Positions 16,426-24,444 of a DNA stretch of 37,211 nt are shown here, piece by piece (positions within the stretch are counted from its first letter, which is position 1; each line of letters begins with the position of its first letter). The DNA comes from Sulfuriferula multivorans (GTDB lineage Bacteria; Pseudomonadota; Gammaproteobacteria; Burkholderiales; Sulfuriferulaceae). Location: NCBI RefSeq assembly GCF_003851125.1, contig NZ_BGOW01000044.1, positions 1-37,211 on the forward strand, in the 5' to 3' direction. The notes under the pieces were generated by a model, which ran no database searches, was not told where the DNA came from, and saw nothing but the letters and a program-made list of their open reading frames with translations. The position numbers and the translations under genes are program-made.

Positions 16426-17361
16426 ATGTCTGCTCTGATTTGCGGCTCGCTCGCGTTTGATTCCATCATGGTGTTTCAGGATCACTTCAAAAACCATATC
16501 CTGCCGGAGAAAATCCATATCCTGAACGTGTCGTTCCTGGTGCCGGAAATGCGCCGCGAGTACGGCGGCTGCGCGGGCAATATTGCTTACAACCTCAAAC
16601 TGCTCGGCGGCGACCCGCTGATCATGGCGACCTGCGGTGATGATTTCGCGCCTTACGCAACCCGTCTGGATGGCCTGGACATCGCCCGGACCCATATCCG
16701 TTCGGTGCCCGGCAGCTTTACCGCACAGGCCTTCATCACCACCGACCTGTCGGATAACCAGATCACCGCGTTCCATCCCGGCGCAATGAATCAATCGCAC
16801 CTGAATCAGGTAACGGATGCCACGGGTGTGACGCTGGGTATCATCTCGCCGGATGGTCGCGACGGCATGCTCCAGCACGCAGAGCAATTTCATGCCGCGC
16901 AGATTCCATTCATTTTCGATCCCGGCCAAGGGATGCCGATGTTCAATGGTGAAGAACTGGCTCATTTTGTCGAGCTGGCCGATTACGTCACTCTCAACGA
17001 CTACGAAGCCGAGCTTCTGCAAACGCGCACCGGAAAGTCTCTGGACGAGCTGGCCGGACAGGTGCGCGCGCTCATCGTAACGCGCGGCGAACAGGGCTCC
17101 AGCATCCATGCCGACGGCGGCGTAATCGAGATTCCGTGTGCCAGGCCAGCGGCCGTGGTAGACCCCACCGGCTGCGGTGACGCCTACCGCGCCGGGCTGC
17201 TATACGGTATTGAGAAGGGCATGGACTGGGCCACCACCGGACGGCTCGCCAGCCTGATGGGGGCGCTCAAGATTGCGCAGCAGGGCGCACAGAACCACCA
17301 GCACAGCCATGATGAAATCAGCGATTTATTTCGCATGCAGTTTGGCTATGCGATGAGTTAA
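16426..17361 (+). CDS. PfkB-family carbohydrate/nucleoside kinase
   Basis: A 311-residue ribokinase-fold kinase. The N-terminal signature is YGGCAGNIAYNLKLLGG (about 46-62). The C-terminal signature is VVDPTGCGDAYRAGLL, with catalytic base D252 in the anion hole GCGD. The overall pattern resembles adenosine-kinase-like members common in betaproteobacteria, but sugar kinases cannot be excluded. The usual Ala of GAGD is Cys here. It stands alone between a converging gene and the lipoprotein, with a TATAAT box 32 bases upstream. Confidence 0.88.
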   Translation: MSALICGSLAFDSIMVFQDHFKNHILPEKIHILNVSFLVPEMRREYGGCAGNIAYNLKLLGGDPLIMATCGDDFAPYATRLDGLDIARTHIRSVPGSFTAQAFITTDLSDNQITAFHPGAMNQSHLNQVTDATGVTLGIISPDGRDGMLQHAEQFHAAQIPFIFDPGQGMPMFNGEELAHFVELADYVTLNDYEAELLQTRTGKSLDELAGQVRALIVTRGEQGSSIHADGGVIEIPCARPAAVVDPTGCGDAYRAGLLYGIEKGMDWATTGRLASLMGALKIAQQGAQNHQHSHDEISDLFRMQFGYAMS

Positions 17362-17414
17362 GAACTAAGCTTGTAGCGGGTTGTCTGTATGCATGTTAAT
17401 CCGGGAGACACATC

Positions 17415-17870
17415 ATGAATTTACTCAAATTAATCACGCTCGGTCTGCTTGCCGCGCTCACTCTGACCGGTTGCGCTGGTGGACTCGGCAGCGGCGACTA
17501 CAGCCGCAGCCAGGCGCGCAGTGTACAGGAAGTGCAAACGGGCGTAGTCGTGGCGGTACGCAACGTCAGGATTGAAGGCACCAAGACCCCGATTGGCACC
17601 GGCGCAGGCGCGGTGGTCGGCGGCCTCGCAGGTAGCGAGGTCGGCGGCGGCAGAGGTAGCGTGGTCGGCGCGGTGGTCGGCGCCGTAGCAGGCGGCTTGG
17701 CAGGGTCGGCAATAGAAGAGGGCGTCACCCGCCAAAACGGCCTGGAAATCACTGTCAGGCTGGATTCCGGCCGTACCATTGCTGTCACCCAGGGGGCCGA
17801 TGAATATTTTCGCCCCGGCGACCGCGTGCGTGTGCTGAGCGGGGACGGCATCACCCGTGTCACGCGCTGA
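17415..17870 (+). CDS. SlyB-like glycine-zipper outer-membrane lipoprotein
   Basis: A 151-residue lipoprotein. The signal peptide ends in a lipobox LTGC, with lipidated C20. The middle (about 55-100) is a double glycine zipper of repeated GxxxG with Ala and Val, as in SlyB/Pcp. The C-terminal domain (about 103-150: ITVRLDSGRTIAVTQ, RPGDRVRVLSGDGITRV) is the usual small beta fold. SlyB-type proteins stabilise the outer membrane under stress. GGGAGA lies about 8 bases upstream. A perfect hairpin follows at 17901-17923. Confidence 0.9.
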   Translation: MNLLKLITLGLLAALTLTGCAGGLGSGDYSRSQARSVQEVQTGVVVAVRNVRIEGTKTPIGTGAGAVVGGLAGSEVGGGRGSVVGAVVGAVAGGLAGSAIEEGVTRQNGLEITVRLDSGRTIAVTQGADEYFRPGDRVRVLSGDGITRVTR

Positions 17871-17900
17871 TCGGCGCAGCTGATATTCCCCGCTAACTTG

Positions 17901-17923
17901 AGGGCAGGATTTTTTCCTGCCCT
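17901..17923 (+). terminator. Hairpin after the lipoprotein gene
   Basis: AGGGCAGGA-TTTTT-TCCTGCCCT is a perfect 9-bp stem with a 5-base loop, 30 bases after the stop. No T-run follows it, so it may end transcription weakly, protect the 3' end of the mRNA, or both. Confidence 0.5.
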
Positions 17924-17975
17924 GCGTCACCGAATTTTCATTTAGCCGTAATTTCAGCGTAACGTGTGCTGCTTA

Positions 17976-18011
17976 CTGTGCATTCCATTGACACCAAAAT
18001 GGAGTGCACAG
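17976..18011 (+). promoter_or_regulatory. Long hairpin covering the olsB ribosome-binding site
   Basis: CTGTGCATTCCATT (17976-17989) and AATGGAGTGCACAG (17998-18011) pair over 14 positions, with a single G-U, around an 8-base loop. The GGAG ribosome site (18001-18004) is in the stem, and the ATG is at 18013. In RNA it would mask translation initiation; at the DNA level it could be a repressor operator. Confidence 0.6.
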
Positions 18012-18012
18012 C

Positions 18013-18765
18013 ATGCTCGACCCCCAAATCCACTCGCAAGCCCGCAGCAAACCGCGCCTGTGCGTATCGCTGGCGCGCGATATCGGCGAAGTACGCGAAG
18101 CCCAGCGCCTGCGCTACAAGGTTTTTGCCGAAGAAATGGGCGCACAGTTGACTTCGCGTGAGGCCGGACTCGATCAGGATATATTCGACGACTTTTGCGA
18201 CCATTTACTGGTACGCGACAACAGCAGCGGCGAGGTCATCGGCACTTATCGCATCCTGGCGCCGCATCGCGCCAAGCAGATCGGCGGTTATTATTCCGAG
18301 CTGGAGTTCGACTTGACGCGCCTGTCACACTTGCGCCCCGGCATGGTCGAGATCGGCCGTTCCTGCGTACACCCGGATTATCGTGGTGGCGCCGTCATCA
18401 CCCTGCTGTGGTCGGGGCTGGCGGATTATCTGCGCGCGCGCAATTATAGCTATCTGATTGGCTGCGCCAGCATAAGCATGGATGACGGCGGCCATACTGC
18501 GGCCAGCCTGTACAACACGCTGGCGCAAACCCGTCTGGCGCCAGTGGAATGGCATGTGTTTCCGCGCCATCCGCTGGCGCTCGACCAGCTTGACGGCAAC
18601 CGGCCGGTAATTACACCGCCGCTCATCAAGGGTTATCTGCGAGTGGGTGCGTATTTATGTGGCGAACCAGCCTGGGACGCAGATTTCAATACCGCCGATC
18701 TGATGCTGTTGTTGTCCATTAAACAGATGAATCAGGTTTACGCACGCCACTTCATGAGTAAATAA
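18013..18765 (+). CDS. olsB: Ornithine lipid N-acyltransferase (OlsB-like, GNAT fold)
   Basis: A 250-residue acyltransferase of the OlsB/hemolysin-like GNAT group. OlsB transfers a 3-hydroxyacyl chain from ACP to the alpha-amino group of ornithine to make lyso-ornithine lipid. Family segments are RLRYKVFAEEMGA, VIGTYRIL, EIGRSCVHPDYRGGAVI, LIGCASISM and LIKGYLRVGAYLCGEPAWD. An ATG at 18013 with GGAG 8 bases upstream is chosen over a GTG at 18004. A PlsC-type gene (OlsA-like) follows after 57 bases, which supports ornithine-lipid synthesis. Such genes often respond to phosphate limitation; no clear Pho box is seen. The ribosome site sits inside a strong hairpin. Confidence 0.8.
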   Translation: MLDPQIHSQARSKPRLCVSLARDIGEVREAQRLRYKVFAEEMGAQLTSREAGLDQDIFDDFCDHLLVRDNSSGEVIGTYRILAPHRAKQIGGYYSELEFDLTRLSHLRPGMVEIGRSCVHPDYRGGAVITLLWSGLADYLRARNYSYLIGCASISMDDGGHTAASLYNTLAQTRLAPVEWHVFPRHPLALDQLDGNRPVITPPLIKGYLRVGAYLCGEPAWDADFNTADLMLLLSIKQMNQVYARHFMSK

Positions 18766-18822
18766 GCTGCAATCACGCGCCGCTCCGGGCACAATTGGAT
18801 TTTCGCTTGATGGAAACGGCTA

Positions 18823-19605
18823 ATGCTGCGTGTATTGCGCCTGGGTGGCGCCGTTGTAGTGGTCTTGATGGGGCTGTTGATACTGGTCGGGGTATTCCCG
18901 TGGGCAAGTCGCACGCTTCGCCAGGCTTTGACGATGCGCTGGTCGCGCGCATTACTCGCCACTTTGGGCATCCGTTTGCGCGTATCCGGTGTCCCACCGG
19001 AGGTGGCCGGTGGGGTGATGTTTGCCGCCAACCATCTGTCCTGGCTGGATCCGTTCCTGGTGCTGGCAAATTGTCCGGCACACTTTGTCGCCAAATCCGA
19101 AGTGCGCAACTGGCCGGTGCTGGGCTGGCTGGCGGCACAATCCGGCACGCTGTTTATCGAGCGTGAACGCCGCCATGATGTGGGGCGGATTAGCGCCAGT
19201 TTTACCGAACTGTTACGCGCCGGGAATAACGTCGCCTTGTTTCCCGAGTCCACCACGGGCGACGGCGCGGCCCTCAACCCATTCAAACCTGCACTGCTCC
19301 AGGCCGCATGCGCCAGCAATGCACACCTGTGCCCGGTGGCAATTCGTTATGTCAATCAAGCGGGCCGTCCGCATGCAGCGCCGGTCTGGGTAGGCGATAT
19401 GAACTTTGCGGATTCCATCCTGCGCATCACCGCCGCACGCGGCATCGTCGCTGAACTGATTTTTTGCCCGCACATCGCGGGAGCGTACCAGACCCGCCGC
19501 GCGCTGGCACTACAGGCCGAGACGGCTATTGCCATTGCGTTGTCCCTGCCTGTCCGGCGCACTCCACCTGAAACACCTGACGGTCCTCCAGACGCAGCGC
19601 AGTGA
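18823..19605 (+). CDS. olsA: PlsC-family 1-acyl-glycerol-type acyltransferase (OlsA-like)
   Basis: A 260-residue membrane acyltransferase. A hydrophobic N-terminus (about 8-26) anchors it. The HX4D catalytic motif is NHLSWLD (H71, D76). Block III reads FPEST (140-144) where FPEGT is usual, so the Gly is Ser. Following olsB, it probably adds the second acyl chain to lyso-ornithine lipid; some relatives also acylate lysophosphatidate. Its last 80 bases overlap the converging apaH gene, so the proline-rich tail is constrained by that overlap. No terminator separates them. Confidence 0.8.
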   Translation: MLRVLRLGGAVVVVLMGLLILVGVFPWASRTLRQALTMRWSRALLATLGIRLRVSGVPPEVAGGVMFAANHLSWLDPFLVLANCPAHFVAKSEVRNWPVLGWLAAQSGTLFIERERRHDVGRISASFTELLRAGNNVALFPESTTGDGAALNPFKPALLQAACASNAHLCPVAIRYVNQAGRPHAAPVWVGDMNFADSILRITAARGIVAELIFCPHIAGAYQTRRALALQAETAIAIALSLPVRRTPPETPDGPPDAAQ

Positions 19606-20353
19606 GGCGTCCACCCCACAGGCAGCCGGTATCCAGCGCCATGCAGTCGGTTTCCACGCGCAGCCCCAACGCCGACCAATGGCCGAATACGATAGGGCTG
19701 CCTGCACTGGCGCGCCCTGGCACCTGAAACCAAGGCAAACACCCCGGTGGCGGTTGCTCCGGACTGCCCTTGGTCTTGAATTCCATGGTCCCGTCCGGGG
19801 TGCAGAAGCGCAAGCGGGTCATAGCGTTGGTAATCAGGCGCAGGCGCTCTATCCCCTGTAGATTCTCATCCCAGCGATCCGGATGGTTGCCATACATGTG
19901 TGCCAGGAACCCCCGGTAATTGGGCGCCTGCAAGCGTTCCTGCACCTCGGCCGCCAGCATCAGCGCCTGTGCCGTGGTCCAGGGCGGCAACAGCCCGGCA
20001 TGCACCATAAAATAGCCTTCCGCGGCGTGCGCCAGCGGCCGGTGGCGCAGCCAGGCGAGCAGTTCGTCGCGGTCGGGCGCGGTGAGAATGCCGCCCAGCG
20101 TGTCGTTGCGATGCGGCTTTACAAATCCCTCAGCGACTGCCAGCAAATGCAGATCGTGATTACCCAGCACAGCCGTCACCCTCTCACCCATGGCGTAGCC
20201 CCAACGCAGCACAGCGAGCGAATCGGCGCCACGGTTGACCAGATCGCCCACCAGCCAGATATGGTCATGTGCAGGATCGAAGCGAATCTTGTCCAGCAAT
20301 AACTCCAGGGCCTGAAAACAACCCTGCAAATCGCCGATGGCATAGGTGCTCAT
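19526..20353 (-). CDS. apaH: Symmetrical diadenosine tetraphosphatase
   Basis: A 275-residue metallophosphatase that cleaves Ap4A to two ADP and can remove Np4 caps from RNA. The metal-binding motifs are GDLQG (7-11), GDLVNRG (36-42) and GNHD (64-67); VHAGLLPPW and FGHWSALG supply the later His ligands. GDLVNRG carries Asn where many phosphatases have Asp, as is normal for ApaH. It is divergent from the rep-type helicase with 35 bases between the starts. The 3' end overlaps the acyltransferase gene by 80 bases. Confidence 0.95.
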   Translation of the reverse strand: MSTYAIGDLQGCFQALELLLDKIRFDPAHDHIWLVGDLVNRGADSLAVLRWGYAMGERVTAVLGNHDLHLLAVAEGFVKPHRNDTLGGILTAPDRDELLAWLRHRPLAHAAEGYFMVHAGLLPPWTTAQALMLAAEVQERLQAPNYRGFLAHMYGNHPDRWDENLQGIERLRLITNAMTRLRFCTPDGTMEFKTKGSPEQPPPGCLPWFQVPGRASAGSPIVFGHWSALGLRVETDCMALDTGCLWGGRLTALRLEDRQVFQVECAGQAGTTQWQ

Positions 20354-20388
20354 GTTAGAATTGCCGGCCTGTTCTGTTGTGGTTTCTC

Positions 20389-22377
20389 ATGCTGTCCCAT
20401 CTCAATCCCCCCCAGCGCGAAGCGGTCAAATATCTGGATGGCCCGCTGCTGGTGCTGGCCGGTGCCGGCTCGGGCAAGACCCGTGTCATCACCCAGAAAA
20501 TCGTCTATCTCATCGAAGAATGCGGTTACGCGCCGCAGCACATCGCCGCCATCACTTTCACCAACAAGGCTGCGCGCGAAATGCAGGAACGCGTCGCCAA
20601 GCTGCTGCAGGGCAAACCCGCCAAGGGATTGACGGTATGCACCTTTCACGCACTCGGCGTTCAAATCATGCGCCAAGAGGCGGGACGGCTCGGTTACAAG
20701 CCGCAATTCTCCATTCTCGATTCTGCAGATGCGATGCAGATTGTAAACGAGATACTGAAAACTACCGACAAACAGGAAATCCGCCGCGCGCAATGGCGCA
20801 TCTCGGCGTGGAAAAATGCGCTGGTTTCGCCCACTGCCGCACTGGACACCGCCGCCACCGATATCGATGCCACCTACGCCAAGGTTTATCTGCGCTATCA
20901 GGACACCCTCAAAGCCTATCAGGCGATGGATTTCGATGATCTGATCCGGCTGCCGGCCGAATTATTCGCCAGCGACGCCGAGGTGCTGGAAAAATGGCGC
21001 AAAAAACTGCGCTATCTGCTGATGGACGAATACCAGGACACCAACGCCTGTCAGTATCAGATTGTCAAATTGCTCACCGACGTGTCCGGCGCTTTCACGG
21101 CGGTGGGCGACGACGACCAAGCGATCTACGGCTGGCGCGGCGCGGACGTTAAAAACCTGCACCAGCTGCATGAAGATTATCCGCGCCTGAAAGTCATCCA
21201 GCTGACCCAGAACTATCGTTCCACGATACGCATCCTGCGTGCCGCCAACAGCGTCATCGCCAACAACACACGGCTCTACGACAAGCAGTTGTGGAGCGAG
21301 CACGGCCACGGCGACCCGCTGCACGTCATGGCCGCCAAGGACGAGGAAGAAGAGGCGCAGAACGTAGTGATGCGCCTGCTGGCGCACAAGTTCGAGCACC
21401 GCACACGCTATGGCGACTACGCCATTCTGTACCGCGGCAACTATCAGGCGCGGCCGTTCGAACAGTTTTTGCGCAATGAAAAAGTGCCGTATGTGATGTC
21501 CGGCGGACAGTCATTTTTCGAGAAGGCCGAGATCAAGGACATCACCGCTTACATGCGTCTGCTGGCCAACAGTGACGACGATCCGGCCTTCATCCGCGCC
21601 ATCACCACGCCGAGGCGCGGGGTGGGCGCGGCGACGCTGGAAAAGCTCGGCGAGTATGCCGGCCAGCGCCATGTCAGCCTGTTCGAAGCGGCCTTCGAGG
21701 CGGGCTTCCAGAGCCAGCTTCCGGCCCGCCAGATGGAACCCTTGATCGAGTTCTGCAATTTCATCAATGCGCTGGAATTCCGCGTGCGCAAGACACCTGC
21801 TGCCGAGATCATGGCTGACCTGCTGAAAGCGATAAACTACGAAGCCTATCTGTTTGACAGCGAGGAAACCCGCAGCGCCCAGAGCAAATGGAACAATGTG
21901 TTGGAGTTCGTCGGCTGGCTCGGCAAGAAAGGCGAGGAGGACGGCAAGGATGTCATCGCGCTGACCCAGACCATCGCCCTCATCACGCTGCTGGAGAACC
22001 GCGACGACGCCGAGGTCGATGCGGTACGCATGTCCACCATCCACGCTGCCAAAGGGCTGGAATTCGGGCATGTATTTCTGGTCGGCGCCGAAGAAGACAT
22101 TCTGCCGCACCGCGACGCAGTGGAAAACGGCACGCTGGAGGAAGAGCGGCGTCTGATGTACGTCGCCATCACTCGTGCCGAGCGCTCGCTGACCATCAGT
22201 TTTTGCAAGAAGCGCAAACGCGCCGGAGAATTTCAGAGTTGCGAACCTTCACGCTTCATCAGCGAGGTTTCACAGGAAGATGTGCGCAAGACCGGGCAGG
22301 ACGCCGACCCTGCAGAACAGCGTCAGCAGGGTAATGCACGTCTGGCGCAGCTTAAGGCGATGCTGGCGGCGAAGTAG
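20389..22377 (+). CDS. rep: Rep-type ATP-dependent DNA helicase
   Basis: A 662-residue superfamily 1A 3'-5' helicase (UvrD/Rep/PcrA). Motif I is AGAGSGKT (24-31), motif Ia has TFTNKAAREM, and motif II is LLMDEYQDTN. Motif III is GDDDQAIYGWRGA, motif IV has LTQNYRST, motif V is MSTIHAAKGLEF and motif VI is EERRLMYVAITRAE. The length and the lack of a long C-terminal extension favour Rep over UvrD. Rep helps replication forks pass bound proteins. The ATG at 20389 is preferred over a TTG four codons upstream. It overlaps the converging Sel1 gene by 26 bases. Confidence 0.93.
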   Translation: MLSHLNPPQREAVKYLDGPLLVLAGAGSGKTRVITQKIVYLIEECGYAPQHIAAITFTNKAAREMQERVAKLLQGKPAKGLTVCTFHALGVQIMRQEAGRLGYKPQFSILDSADAMQIVNEILKTTDKQEIRRAQWRISAWKNALVSPTAALDTAATDIDATYAKVYLRYQDTLKAYQAMDFDDLIRLPAELFASDAEVLEKWRKKLRYLLMDEYQDTNACQYQIVKLLTDVSGAFTAVGDDDQAIYGWRGADVKNLHQLHEDYPRLKVIQLTQNYRSTIRILRAANSVIANNTRLYDKQLWSEHGHGDPLHVMAAKDEEEEAQNVVMRLLAHKFEHRTRYGDYAILYRGNYQARPFEQFLRNEKVPYVMSGGQSFFEKAEIKDITAYMRLLANSDDDPAFIRAITTPRRGVGAATLEKLGEYAGQRHVSLFEAAFEAGFQSQLPARQMEPLIEFCNFINALEFRVRKTPAAEIMADLLKAINYEAYLFDSEETRSAQSKWNNVLEFVGWLGKKGEEDGKDVIALTQTIALITLLENRDDAEVDAVRMSTIHAAKGLEFGHVFLVGAEEDILPHRDAVENGTLEEERRLMYVAITRAERSLTISFCKKRKRAGEFQSCEPSRFISEVSQEDVRKTGQDADPAEQRQQGNARLAQLKAMLAAK

Positions 22378-23143
22378 TGGCGTTCTTGGCAGCGTCGGTC
22401 TTAGGAAGCATTTGCTCGTTGATTTGGTGCGCATCTGCCTGTGCCCGGGCAATTTCCTCCGGCTTCAATTGCCCCACCACACTTTCGCGCGCCCTGGCAG
22501 CCTCGTCCATACCCTGAGCGGCAGCCAGATTGAACCACATATAGGCTTTCACCTTGTCCACCGGCGTACCGATGCCGAAACGGTACATCTGGCCCAGCCG
22601 GTATTGCGCCTGTGGATTGCCACGCCGGGCCGGCATCTCGATCCATTTCAGGGCGGCCTGGTAATCCTGCACGACACCGCGGCCATCAAGCAGCGCAGAG
22701 GCATACAGAAACTGTGCTTCGGCATTGCCCTGATGCGCGGCCTTATCAAACCACTGGGCAGCCTTGGTCACATCCACGATCACGCCTTCACCATTGGCGT
22801 ACATTTTTCCAAGCCGCAGTTGCGCTTCGGCATCGCCCTTGAGTGCCTGGGCTGACAACCTGGCGAACTGTTTGTCGGCAGCCGCAAGGTCGCTTGTAGC
22901 GGAGATGGGAGCCGGATGCAGCTGGTCGCGCACCAGCCAAAACGCCATTCCCAGCAATAACACGCTGAGCAGGACGATTTTGACCGGGCTGTAAATCCAG
23001 AAACGTGACCGGCATTCACGACAGCGCAGCGGTGTACAGACTAAGCGTTGAACCAGCGTATCGCCCGTGCGGATGGACGACCCGCGCAGTCTGGCGCTTC
23101 CGCATTCAGGACAGCCCTTGTTCATAAGCGCTGTGCCGGACAC
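22352..23143 (-). CDS. Zinc-ribbon membrane protein with Sel1-like repeats
   Basis: A 263-residue protein. An N-terminal zinc ribbon uses CPEC (11-14) and CREC (41-44). A membrane segment follows (about 52-70). Then come several Sel1-like repeats (about 95-225) with the AxxxLGxMYxxGxGV pattern. A Pro/Thr/Ala-rich tail ends it. Sel1 repeats hold protein partners; the layout suggests a cytoplasmic zinc ribbon and a periplasmic repeat domain. The GTG at 23143 has AGAGG upstream; an ATG at 23125 lacks one but would also keep the ribbon. Function unknown. Confidence 0.8.
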   Translation of the reverse strand: MSGTALMNKGCPECGSARLRGSSIRTGDTLVQRLVCTPLRCRECRSRFWIYSPVKIVLLSVLLLGMAFWLVRDQLHPAPISATSDLAAADKQFARLSAQALKGDAEAQLRLGKMYANGEGVIVDVTKAAQWFDKAAHQGNAEAQFLYASALLDGRGVVQDYQAALKWIEMPARRGNPQAQYRLGQMYRFGIGTPVDKVKAYMWFNLAAAQGMDEAARARESVVGQLKPEEIARAQADAHQINEQMLPKTDAAKNATTSPPASP

Positions 23144-23189
23144 GTCAGCCTCTGCACGGATGCTTAACCATCACTCGATGGCCGGACGA

Positions 23190-23804
23190 TTATTTTCCTG
23201 CGGCCGGTTTGGCAGCAGTTGGAGTTGCACCTGCAGGAGCGGGGGCTGCTCCGGCAGCTGCAGGCGCTGGCGCAGCACCCGGGGCGGCTGCGGGGGCAGC
23301 AGCCGGTGCCTCGGGCGGGGTAAATTTAGCCCCGGCATCATCCGCCATATAAGCCACGGCACGGGCGATTTCGATATCGGACAGGTCCGGGTTGCCGCCG
23401 CGCGGCGGCATCTGGCGAATACCCTGCTCCGCGTGCTGAATCAAGGTTGCGTAACCTTGCTTGATGCGCGGCGCCCAGTCAGCCTTGTTGCCGAACTTGG
23501 GTGCGCCCAGCGCACCAGGTGTGTGGCAAGCGGTACAAACTTCGTCAAATACCTGCTTGCCTTCTTTTTCCACACGCGGCGCACTGGCATCGACAATGTT
23601 CAACTGGCCCACCGGTTGGATGCGCGCCAGCGTAGCCTTGCTATTGTATTCAAGCGAATCTTTCTCACCATGGCTACCCTGAATCTTGGCTATCAAACCA
23701 AGTATGAGTGCAATGGCAATAATGGGCGCGAACATCCCCGCCCAGAGCGCAACAAAAAATTGTTGCGGCGTTGTTTTGGTCATCTTGGCGTGATCGTCGC
23801 TCAT
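23190..23804 (-). CDS. Membrane-anchored cytochrome c5
   Basis: A 204-residue c5-type monohaem cytochrome. An N-terminal anchor (about 17-40) is followed by the haem site CTACH (90-94) and axial Met133 in IRQMPPRGGNPDLSD, both typical of c5. The last 40 residues are almost only Ala, Pro and Gly, a flexible tail of unknown role. An AAGGAAG ribosome site precedes the ATG. Cytochromes of this type carry electrons from the bc1 complex to terminal oxidases. It lies upstream of the Sel1 gene on the same strand, 46 bases apart, so both may share a transcript. Confidence 0.92.
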   Translation of the reverse strand: MSDDHAKMTKTTPQQFFVALWAGMFAPIIAIALILGLIAKIQGSHGEKDSLEYNSKATLARIQPVGQLNIVDASAPRVEKEGKQVFDEVCTACHTPGALGAPKFGNKADWAPRIKQGYATLIQHAEQGIRQMPPRGGNPDLSDIEIARAVAYMADDAGAKFTPPEAPAAAPAAAPGAAPAPAAAGAAPAPAGATPTAAKPAAGK

Positions 23805-23927
23805 GCTTGCTTCCTTAACTTTGGCGGGAAAATAGTTTAGAACGCGGATTATAGCGGCAAAAGGCAGCTTGGCAAAAGCACCTGATATAGACGCTGGGTG
23901 CGAAAATCGCTATTCTTGCCAGCTCTC

Positions 23928-24004
23928 GCGCCCATAGCTCAGATGGATAGAGTATTGGTTTCCGAAGCCAAGGGTCGCAGGTTCGAATCCTGCTGGGCGC
24001 ACCA
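23928..24004 (+). tRNA. tRNA-Arg (anticodon CCG)
   Basis: A complete 77-base tRNA with encoded CCA. The acceptor stem is GCGCCCA/TGGGCGC. The D stem is GCTC/GAGT. The anticodon stem TTGGT/GCCAA encloses loop TTCCGAA, giving anticodon CCG, which reads CGG (Arg). The T arm is GCAGG-TTCGAAT-CCTGC. It is 30 bases upstream of the DUF971 gene. Confidence 0.97.
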
Positions 24005-24034
24005 CCCCTTGCAATCCCATCCGGCGGAGCTCAC

Positions 24035-24442
24035 ATGGCAGGACTGGACAAAAACACCCCGCAACCCACTGAAATCAAGCTGCACCAGAAATCGCGGGTG
24101 ATGGAAATCGCCTTCGCTGACGGCAGCCGATTCCATTTGCCTTATGAATTCCTGCGCGTGTATTCGCCCTCCGCAGAAGTGCGTGGGCACGGCCATGGCC
24201 AGGAAGTATTGCAGGTTGGCAAGCTGAATGTCGAAATCTCCGGCATCGAGCCGGTCGGCAGTTATGCCGTGCAGCCTATTTTCTCGGACGGCCACGATAC
24301 CGGAATTTTTTCCTGGGATTACCTTTACGAACTGGGCCAAAATCAGGATGCGCTGTGGGAACGCTACCTGCAAAACATGACGAATGCAGGTGCCTCACGC
24401 GAGCCCATCGCCGGTTTTGAAGAGCGTCCCAAGACCAAATAA
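24035..24442 (+). CDS. DUF971 protein
   Basis: A 135-residue DUF971 protein, related to the N-terminal domain of gamma-butyrobetaine hydroxylase. Segments seen are PTEIKLHQKSRVMEIAFADG, LPYEFLRVYSPSAEV and GTGIFSWDYLYELG-like text at the end (here DTGIFSWDYLYELG). The family is widespread in proteobacteria, often near ubiquinone or Fe-S genes, and is thought to bind metal; its role is not settled. The radical SAM gene begins 2 bases after its stop, so the two may be co-translated. Confidence 0.88.
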   Translation: MAGLDKNTPQPTEIKLHQKSRVMEIAFADGSRFHLPYEFLRVYSPSAEVRGHGHGQEVLQVGKLNVEISGIEPVGSYAVQPIFSDGHDTGIFSWDYLYELGQNQDALWERYLQNMTNAGASREPIAGFEERPKTK

Positions 24443-24444
24443 TC

